From: Sacculina carcini
Taxonomy: Eukaryota; Arthropoda; Thecostraca; Sacculinidae
Length of the DNA stretch: 64,000 bases
Direction: 5' to 3'
Assembly: GCA_916048095.2 (NCBI GenBank)
Contig: OU696577.1
Span: 2,110,001 to 2,174,000 of the forward strand
Below the pieces are notes generated by a model. It did not search any database. It had not been told where the DNA came from and was given only the letters and a program-made list of their open reading frames with translations. The position numbers and the translations under genes are program-made. Shown piece after piece: positions 57,115-64,000 of this stretch (the first letter of the stretch is position 1; each line of letters opens with the position of its first letter).

Positions 57115-59759
57115 CTGTCATGTGAAATTACAATATGACAAATATGATAAACGGTGGATGTAACGCGATAATGGGCATATGATTTAGATGAATTGCAAAC
57201 GAAGACATCACATTGTTATATAAAGCTCACTCACTTTATATAATCCTACAATGGAATCCACATGAAAACAGGAACTTTTCATTGAAAACAGGTGATATGG
57301 CAAAGCTGCTGAGCATAATATACACAGTAATGTTGTTTATAATACAATAGGACATTTCAATTGAGCGGTGTTACGCGGGCAGCTAGATGTACATAGTGAC
57401 TACACTTGTGAATTTGTGTTATCAGTAAGTGCTTACAGCAGGCACTCGAGACTGAGAATCCCCATGCCGCGGAAGTCTGTGGCAGGATCTTCGCCCTGGA
57501 ATCCAATCTCCTTCCATTGTGACGACACGCGATTATGCAATTCCGTCTGATACAAAAGTCAAAGTTAACGCTGTCCATATATCAGGTAATTCTTGGTTTT
57601 CCATCAGCTATTTACGATCTTCGATTAATGATGAGGATGGAAAACCGCTTAGCTGTCAGCTAACCGAATAATATGATACTGGAACGACATTTTGGTGTGT
57701 TCATTGGCAAAATGTGTGAGAATGACTGAACGAGAGCATGCTTATTGCAAGCTGCAAAATTAAGCGCAGTCAGAAATCAGAATTTTAGACAAAACAGAAA
57801 GGCATGAAAGCCAACATCGCAATACAGAGCATTCTAGAAACAACAAGAAAGCATTATATCATTGATAAAAACAACCTGAACAGATGAGAAATCCGCTTGA
57901 TACACGATTACACCTATAGATACATTCTAGATCATAGATACTTAGATACATTCTAGAAACAAGAAACATTCCCTCGCTCACGAGGGCATTCCCTCATTAC
58001 CTCCGGCATCAGTAGCCGCCATAGCTGCATCAGTTTGGTTTCATGGTGTTTGTTCGATGAATCGTACAGTGTGGTACGTCGCATTTGCAGCTCGGACTTC
58101 AACTGGCGATAATGCCAGATGGCATCGATACAGACTGTTAGTGCTGGAGCGAAACTGTCGACCAACACGTGTACGCGATACGTGAAAGCCAGTGATCAAA
58201 TGATCGTACTAGCAGAAAGAAATACACACACTCTTCCCTAATGGAAACCCTATTATAAGTGTGGATCATTTGCAAATGCAATTAACAGATATACTACAGA
58301 TGTTTGATCGACGAAATAATCCCGGTGACATTATACAAACCAAGTCCAAAGTGGTACACATTGATGATGATTGATTAAACTTCATTATCCTTTCAATAAA
58401 TATTTCACCTCAGCTCAATCGAGCAATTTTCGTTCAGTATTGTCATGTATTTCCTATGTGTGAGTCAAACAAAAAGGCATTGTCTGTATTTACTCAAACA
58501 CACCAAAGAAAGACCAGAAAGAAAGTTTGACTGGGGTGAAAGTAGCTTGGCTCTGTATTACATGCGTCCACCACGCAGTAGTCGTAATTATTTCTATAAG
58601 CTAAAACACTACCACCGAATTCGTAGTACAATCCATCTCAATAGAATGTGACTTCATTTAATCGTGATTCATTTGGTCGCATTCACTCAGTTAGTTCGGA
58701 GGGAATGTTCTCAGTTGTTCGTCTCTTGGTCCGCCCATGACACTTACATCCCTATGACAGTAGATAACGGTTGCAAAGCCACACACACCGCTAACGTGTC
58801 AAGTTCAATAGGAAGGAGCTACGGATATTGCGTCTTAGGTACGTTTGATGCCGCTCGAGTCCTGACTTTCTTTTTCTTTCCTAACTAACCTCGCCTAGCT
58901 AACATAGAAAGGGAAAGAGAACCGGTACTGAAGCGGGACCCAACGTATCATCATGGTTCCCCAATGGTAACACTCACTCCGGGTGTATGCTGGGCTTGAT
59001 GCGCTTGGCGTTGACAATCACATTGACAGCGCCGGCCACCATCGCCTGCCGGCCGTTGCCATGGAAACTGGCGCGCGACGCCACGTTGTCCAACAGTGCA
59101 ACCACATCGCGAATCAGCTTGACACGCGACAATTGCAATGACTCCTCTGCAATAAGCACACATGCAACATTGGATACGTTTGTGATCAACATTTTCATGC
59201 ATGCCTCGCGGTACACACTTACTTCGTGTTATGAGTCACTCTATATTGTGTAACATCAGGTAAGTAATGTTGGTTGGTGTTTCCAGGAGCGATTGGCTTG
59301 ACATATTGTTTTTTCGCGGCTGTTTGTTGCAAATACATAATTACTTATATGCAAGCGTAAAATAAGACTTAAATCAAATATGCGAGTAATCCCAAAGCGA
59401 CTCCAAAGAATAAAATTGATTGAAATAGTACAGAACTGAGCACCGGCAATATCGATGCTCAACATTTTGTCAATCAATAATCGACTGGTATGAACATACA
59501 CCACTTAATACTAATTAACACCATTATTATTGGTGTATTTATACATAATTAACACTTAATACTAATTAATACCACTTAACAAACTAAATAAAGTGGAACG
59601 AAATCACTGACCAACGCCAAGAACACGTGCAGCACCGACCGGAGCGCCGTAGCAAACGCGTTGCAATTCGCACAGGCCGCAAAATCGTCGCAACAACCAC
59701 TTGTAGAGCGGCCGCAGCCATAAACACAGCGTCAGCCACACACGACCGAGCATATACAT
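56718..59759 (-). CDS. ELMOD1: ELMO domain-containing protein, ELMOD1/2 type, complete five-exon gene
   Basis: Exons 59759-59612, 59146-58978, 58154-58001, 57546-57437 and 57114-56718 join with matching phases (1, 2, 0, 2) to 325 residues, close to human ELMOD1 and somewhat longer than ELMOD2. Hydrophobic N-terminus, then the family signature CELQRVCYG. The ELMO domain carries LWRLLMPE and the GAP motif W-K-E-I-G-F-Q-G-E-D-P-A-T-D-F-R-G (W168 to G184), with the expected catalytic arginine R183. YGYSFAIVGIN and DIMEFGRVR follow. Known family members are GAPs for ARL2/ARF-type GTPases at membranes. The linker between the hydrophobic start and the ELMO domain is diverged. ELMOD1 is favoured over ELMOD2 by CYG.P.GA and IMEF.RVR, but a single ancestral ELMOD1/2 gene is equally possible. 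Start: first ATG of an ATG-TAT-ATG pair. Confidence 0.9.
57437..57546 (-). CDS. ELMOD1: ELMOD exon 4 (GAP motif)
   Basis: Acceptor TGTATCAG, donor GTAAGC. Encodes SSQWKEIGFQGEDPATDFRG, the most conserved part of the ELMO domain. Confidence 0.92.
58001..58154 (-). CDS. ELMOD1: ELMOD exon 3
   Basis: The acceptor GTCGACAG was chosen because it alone keeps the frame and gives DFAPALTVCIDAI, which aligns with the family. Donor GTAATG follows LLMPE. Confidence 0.85.
58978..59146 (-). CDS. ELMOD1: ELMOD exon 2
   Basis: Acceptor TTATTGCAG, donor GTGAGT. Encodes ESLQLSRVKLIRDVV to AKRIKPSIHP, matching the ELMOD1/2 region around KKINP. Confidence 0.88.
59612..59759 (-). CDS. ELMOD1: ELMOD exon 1
   Basis: 49 codons plus one base, donor GTCAGT. 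Encodes the hydrophobic N-terminus and CELQRVC. Confidence 0.85.
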
Positions 59760-60052
59760 AGTCCCACCCCGTGACTGTGAGAACAATGAACATGTCTTTA
59801 TTATAGCGCAGATGTAATTTGGTAGAATCACAGTGAGGAGGTAGAACACGACAAATACGTAACAAGTATGATCAAAGCTTGAATAAACACAGGTATGATA
59901 CAAACCGACGAGACAAACGTGTCATAAAGGTGATAGAAAGATAAAGGATAAAGAAACAATATATTGAAAGCGATTAAATGGTTCGCTATTCGTAAAAAAC
60001 AGTATCATAGTTACATAATGAGTGACAGCTGTAGAGCAAAAAAACTAAAATA
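59760..60052. other. ELMOD upstream region
   Basis: AT-rich, without a recognisable promoter element. The open frame upstream of the chosen ATG continues to 59903 but its extra residues are not family-like. Confidence 0.35.
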
Positions 60053-60179
60053 TATTACAGACAGACGCGCGTGGGCATCACCGCCCCACGCGCGCCCACA
60101 AGACGTCCCACTCCAACAACACTTCCAACACGACTTCCAGGCTCACACTGTGACACACGGGAGCACATACACATACGCC
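60053..60179. mobile_element. Left arm of a GCGCGCGTGGG foldback element
   Basis: AAACTAAAATATATTACAG and CGCGCGTGGGCATCACCGCC match the left arm of the complete element at 60921-61283. It is interrupted at 60180 by a MITE and continues briefly after it (CCAATCAGCGGCGAGCCGG). Confidence 0.7.
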
Positions 60180-60353
60180 CAGAGCCGTAGCAACCGCCCC
60201 CCGTACCCCCCGGCCGGGTGCCCCCGAATGTTGAGGGGCCCCTTTGCTTCACGTATTATGTGATTATATCTAATAAATGCATTCAATATTCACAATGGGG
60301 GCCCCAAGTGCTGCCTTCGGGAGGGGGGCCCATAATTCCTCGCAACGGCTCTG
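60180..60353. mobile_element. CAGAGCCGT-family MITE inserted in the foldback arm
   Basis: Ends CAGAGCCGTAGCAACCG and GCAACGGCTCTG. Flanks CATACGCC and CACACGCC match at 7 of 8 positions. 174 bp, closely similar to 35079-35255. Confidence 0.85.
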
Positions 60354-60895
60354 CACACGCCTCCACCACAGCCAATCAGCGGCGAGCCGGTCACACCCAG
60401 CGCGCTCCCGCCTCGCCCGTGCTTTTCAGTGCTCCGCCGCAGCCTGCCGTCTTCTTCATCACCGGCTGTCGCGACAGGGCACAACACCACGACCCCAGCA
60501 CCCACTATGCTCCCGTCGACTCCAGTGCTCTTCAGCACCCTGCCGCAGAGAGCCGTGACGTCGCCGTTCACGCAGGCCACGCCATCGCTCGTTTCCTTCC
60601 TCCAGCCTCAGCAGCACCTCTCTCTGCCCTCCAGCACCAGCAGCCTCCACCATCAATCTTACAGCTGCCCGGCGACGAGTCAACCCTTGGCCAACAATGC
60701 AGGCGGGACGACGAGCAACCCTCGGCCGCAGCTCCTCCGCTGCCTCCTGCCGGCACCATGCTCTCCTGCCGTCCCCCTGCACACCAACCTGACACGCCGC
60801 CGAGCACTTCCACCACGTTCTCCAGGCCGCTGCTAATACTGGAGGGCACTATCTCTGCTGCTGAAGCCGGGTCGTAGTCGCAAATATGCATTCGA
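60354..60895 (+). other. GC-rich island with long proline/alanine/serine-rich frames
   Basis: About 540 bp of unusually GC- and CAG/CTG-rich sequence is open on both strands in several frames (219 codons plus, up to 110 codons minus), as expected when composition excludes stops. The words CAGTGCTC, GCCGCAG and CAGCACC recur irregularly. Its first 30 bp belong to the interrupted foldback element. It may be foldback cargo. A gene is not supported. Confidence 0.4.
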
Positions 60896-60920
60896 AGCAA
60901 AAAGGCCTAAATAGCTTCTA

Positions 60921-61283
60921 ACAGAACAAAAAACTAAAATACATTACAGACAGGCGCGCGTAGGCATCACTGCCCCACGCGCGCCTACAAGAGGTCACAA
61001 CACCACCACACTTCGAACACGACTCTCCACGCATTCACGCTCACACCGTGACATACGGGAGCATACACACACACACCGGACTGGCCGCTGATTGGTTGTG
61101 GCGGTGGGCGTGAGGCCGGTGTGTGTGTGTGTGTGCTCCCGTGTGTCACGGTGTGAGCGTGAACGCGTGGAGTCGTGTTCGAAGTGTGATGGTGTTGCGA
61201 CCTCATGTAGGCGCGCGTGGGACAGTGATGCCCCACGCGCGCCTGTCTGTAATATATTTTTGTTTTCTGTTCTGTTACAACAG
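60921..61283. mobile_element. Complete foldback element with GCGCGC hairpins
   Basis: Arms of about 150 bp pair from ACAGAACAAAAAACTAAAAT at the left to the complement TTTTGTTTTCTGTTCTGT at the right. Each arm holds its own hairpin, GGCGCGCGTGGG against CCCACGCGCGCC around CAGTGATG. The centre is CTGGCCGCTGATTGGTTGTG. Related copies lie in the 5.7-kb units. Confidence 0.8.
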
Positions 61284-62174
61284 CAAGTGACATCAACGCA
61301 TGTATTCAACAATGTTGGCAAATCTCAATATCATTTTGCCGATAAGTTTCCATGTCAACAGGGTATTACAGGGTTTCATCGTTTACTTGTTTGCCTTGTG
61401 TTCACTATACATGTCGCATATTTGTGTTGATGCTGCGACCACACCTCCCATTATCGTCGTGTCTCATTTTTGTGCTTCACTCGCGTGTGTGTTATTTATA
61501 TGCGCTATAAATATACGTTGTTGTTGTTGTTACACAGACCCCTTGATACACAAATCGACCTCAGAAACATAACTATCCAATCCAACGTGAAATATGAGAT
61601 GGCAAAACCCAGGAAAGAACCAACTAATCACCACTTGCTATTGGTTTCAAAATAATTCACTATTGTCTCAAACGCTTAATATATGCCTACAGGTTTAAGC
61701 CTATCAGAAACAAATCTAATAAAACGAGTAAAATGAAAAATTTCAAAAAAACACCAAGATCAGTATAATTTCGTATACATACTCAAAAATGATGAACAAT
61801 CACATACATACATATATTCAAAACAAAAAGGTTAGAACAAAACATCACAAAACGACAAAATCAAGACTGACTTCGTATTTGGCAAAATCGTGGCGATTAA
61901 CATTGCCAGTTGAATATTAATTAAAAAACGATCAATTTCACTTGGGCAAGACCAAACATTCACCAATGACTTCCAAGCGCATACCAACAAAACCATGGTA
62001 AAAGTGGCAATGTTTGGCATTCGGAAATTAAACAGATCAAAATTGGCAGACAAACACGACATGCGCAACAAACGCATCATCAATTGAATTCCAATCTCTC
62101 CTTGACAACAATGCACGAAACTGGGCACATTCGAGCAGAAATAATGCTGGATCGGTGATAATCAAACATTGCCG
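61284..62174. other. SAMM50 3' flank
   Basis: AT-rich with a small TTGTTG run near 61515. No other gene recognised. I could not identify the SAMM50 polyadenylation signal. Confidence 0.35.
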
Positions 62175-62362
62175 CTAGAGAAAATCCACACCGAGACCCA
62201 GCTGCAGTCCGATCTGAGCGCCATCTGTCGGCTGTTTTCTCAACGGCAGGCAGTAGTTGATTTCAACTCGGGCACTCTCGCCCAGGCGCACACACAGTCC
62301 AATACCGCACGATACCCGAGCCAACCGCCACACATCGTCCCACGCACACACGCTACCAGAAT
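62175..62362 (-). CDS. SAMM50: SAMM50 last exon
   Basis: Acceptor GGGTTGATAG. 62 codons including TAG. Encodes the last strands, GLCVRLGESARVEINYCLPL to GVDFL. Confidence 0.88.
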
Positions 62363-63957
62363 CTATCAACCCACACACACACACACGTATATTTCAACTC
62401 GTAAATTTCTTGTATAATCCTTCCTGTAAATTTGTCTAGTTTTTATTAGTGATATTACGAAAGCTGTCCGTCCAAGAGACTTCACTCGACAGACTACACG
62501 CGCGTCTATGTCCGTGTGTGCAGTGTTACAATTCGAAAAACACGCACACACTAACACAGAAACTGACACACACACACACACATGCACACACTGAAACACA
62601 CACATATATATGTTATTTATTTGAAATATATTTGTTTGTGTGTCAAAAAAACACACACACACACACAATGACACACAGATACACACACACGCACGCACAC
62701 ACTGACAAACACATACATACATTGCGATAAATTGTTAGTGTGCCTATATATATTTACAATATCGTTGTAAATTATTCTGATGTGTCCGTCCAGGAGCCTT
62801 GGCTCGACGGGCTATTGATACATTTTTTAATTATTGTGTGTTTCATGTTGAACTCAATGCTGAAGTGGCAAAAAATACACACACTGACACACACACACGG
62901 TACGGTTTTGTGCTTGTTGTAACTCTTCCTGATTCAGTTACTGTTCTCGTTGTCGTGTATAACCGTGTTTTCAACTATGAGCTTGCTATATATGAGTGTT
63001 TAATTCTTGTCTTCGTTTTGTATTTTTGCCAAATTTGCCTGATTACTGTTCATAATTTCATGTGGAAATTTTGTTTGAAATTGGTTCGTCAGGGAGCTGT
63101 GGCTCGACGAATTGATGCCTCTCACCACTGCTATGTTACTGATGTTTGTTGATGATGATGACAATACATTTGAAATTACAATTACAATTACATACACTGA
63201 CACACACACACACCCTGCCGCAGTATGTTGAAGAGATTGCCGGTTGTGACGAAGGCGTGCGTGCGAAACAGCTCACTGAAGCCAACACGCTGCCGTCGCC
63301 GCCGCCACGCAGACAACAGAGGAAGCGGCGTGTAGACGTGCAGTGCGGCCGCCCAGAAGGCATCGGCTCCGACGTGCGCCGCGTCGATCGACGGACCGAG
63401 TTGCCGTGCGGCGAAACCTCGCACGTCAACGGCGCCGCCCAGGTAGAAGCGATCGGCCAGTGAGACGGCAAGATGAGGTGGCGGACACGACCCTCCGCTA
63501 ACACAGAACACACACACACAAATCTCATTTATTCAAACATTTGTAGCGCACAATTTATACACAATCAGCCTCAAATACGCAAATACACTCGCACATATAA
63601 AAGCGACAGGTTTATGTTTAAATCTGTCATTATAGTTATGTAATATCAAAATATATGCACACACTCACACACACCACAGAAAACACACACACACACGCAC
63701 ACAAACATGCGTACACAAACACAAAAAACGTGTAATATACAAGCACCACGACAAAAACAGTGAAAAACCGCCATCCTACATCAAACACACGGCCACAAGA
63801 GTTGTACACACGTGTATTGGTCACAGAAGGATGGCGGGCCTAGCACGCGACGACACAGACGCGACAAAGTCGCACCGCCGCCGTTCATATTATCAGCAAG
63901 AGCTGTAAGCGAGCCGGGACTCAACACCACTCCGCCACGCAATGAAGCCTGCATCGT
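62175..63957 (-). CDS. SAMM50: SAMM50 (sorting and assembly machinery 50), C-terminal part, runs off window
   Basis: Three 3'-terminal exons encode about 167 residues, roughly the last third of the protein. In order: SLRGGVV (strand before the conserved loop), LADRFYLGG with the VRGF motif of the Omp85/BamA/Sam50 family, HVYTPLP, GFSELFRTHAF with GNLFN, and the final beta-strands ARVEINYCLPL and the aromatic end GVDFL. SAM50 is the mitochondrial outer-membrane barrel that inserts other beta-barrels and takes part in the MICOS bridge. The terminal hydrophobic pattern and the stop at 62175-62177 match the family's C-terminus. Upstream exons (POTRA region) lie beyond the right edge. Splice joins between 63214 and 62362 fit in phase; the join between the two upstream exons is uncertain. 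Confidence 0.88.
62460..63130 (+). repeat. Three diverged ~300-bp tandem segments in the SAMM50 intron
   Basis: Related words GTCCGTCCAAGAGACTTCAC (62467), GTCCGTCCAGGAGCCTTGGC (62783) and GTTCGTCAGGGAGCTGTGGC (63083), each followed by CTCGAC, are spaced about 300-316 bp apart, and CA tracts separate them. A 117-codon plus-strand frame (62799-63152) spans two of them but has no recognised domain. Confidence 0.5.
63214..63492 (-). CDS. SAMM50: SAMM50 penultimate exon
   Basis: Encodes LADRFYLGGAVDVRGF to GNLFNILRQ. The donor is GTGTGT at 63213. The 5' boundary is 63492 or 63497 depending on which of two AG dinucleotides is used; 63492 keeps frame with a donor at 63920. Confidence 0.8.
63498..63915. 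other. SAMM50 intron with CA tracts
   Basis: CA-rich at 63506-63520 and 63655-63720. No other feature seen. Confidence 0.5.
63921..63957 (-). CDS. SAMM50: SAMM50 antepenultimate exon (3' boundary tentative)
   Basis: Acceptor TTATCAG at 63958-63964. Reads TMQASLRGGVVL, aligning with the family's strand before ADRFYLGG. The donor chosen (GTCCCG) is weak but restores frame and gives the usual loop length. A longer exon is possible. Confidence 0.5.
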
Positions 63958-64000
63958 CTGATAACGCACAATCACACACAATACTGATTTAATAAGTAAA

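Noticed and set aside
60218..60877. 219-codon Pro/Ala-rich plus-strand frame
   Set aside because: It starts inside a MITE, several other frames are open in the same GC-rich segment, and no domain is recognised.
1..64000. tRNA or rRNA genes
   Set aside because: I saw no convincing A-box/B-box pair with cloverleaf or rRNA-like block by eye; a tRNA scan would be needed to be sure.

Overview
The window is nuclear DNA of an animal. Three spliced protein genes can be read by hand, all on the minus strand: a ferritin heavy-chain-type gene with a canonical iron-responsive element in its 5' leader (exons at 50.1, 46.0 and 45.0 kb), an ELMO-domain protein of the ELMOD1/2 type (five exons, 59.76-56.72 kb), and the 3' part of SAMM50, the mitochondrial outer-membrane assembly beta-barrel (exons at about 63.9, 63.4 and 62.3 kb, running off the right edge). 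Introns have GT-AG ends and exon phases add up. The rest is repeat-rich: CA/TG and TA microsatellites, many short hAT-like non-autonomous elements, foldback elements, LINE tails, a decayed Ty3/gypsy-like fragment and mariner deletion derivatives. An invertebrate metazoan is likely; I cannot fix the phylum from the sequence.

Layout. 0-3.7 kb: microsatellites, one hAT-like element and a LINE 3' tail. 3.7-15.2 kb: a near-identical tandem duplication of a 5.7-kb unit. Each unit is itself built from two older subunits, one carrying a mariner derivative and the other carrying what looks like that mariner's excision footprint plus a foldback insertion. 15.2-19.7 kb: foldback, microsatellite and low-complexity repeats. 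19.7-22.3 kb: a LINE 3' end abutting a truncated gypsy-like gag-protease-RT remnant. 22.3-32.1 kb: a second copy of 10.0-19.7 kb. 32-35.3 kb: repeats, a 660-bp foldback and a hAT-like element with a perfect 8-bp target duplication. 35.4-36.75 kb: a 14-bp minisatellite. 37-44.1 kb: further transposon fragments, including a three-level nested insertion.

45-64 kb is the gene-bearing part. Ferritin stores iron in the cytosol, and its IRE implies translational control by IRP proteins. The ELMOD protein is predicted to be a GAP for ARF-family GTPases. SAMM50 inserts beta-barrel proteins into the mitochondrial outer membrane. They share a strand but nothing in the sequence shows that they act in one pathway. 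Transposons sit in introns and intergenic DNA and leave the recognised exons intact.

No clearly undescribed biological system is visible. The strongest items for follow-up are the ferritin IRE and promoter, the mariner insertion/footprint pair inside a recently amplified nested duplication, the nested hAT insertions with target-site duplications, and two long inverted repeats. The near-identity of the large duplications means that assembly error has to be excluded.
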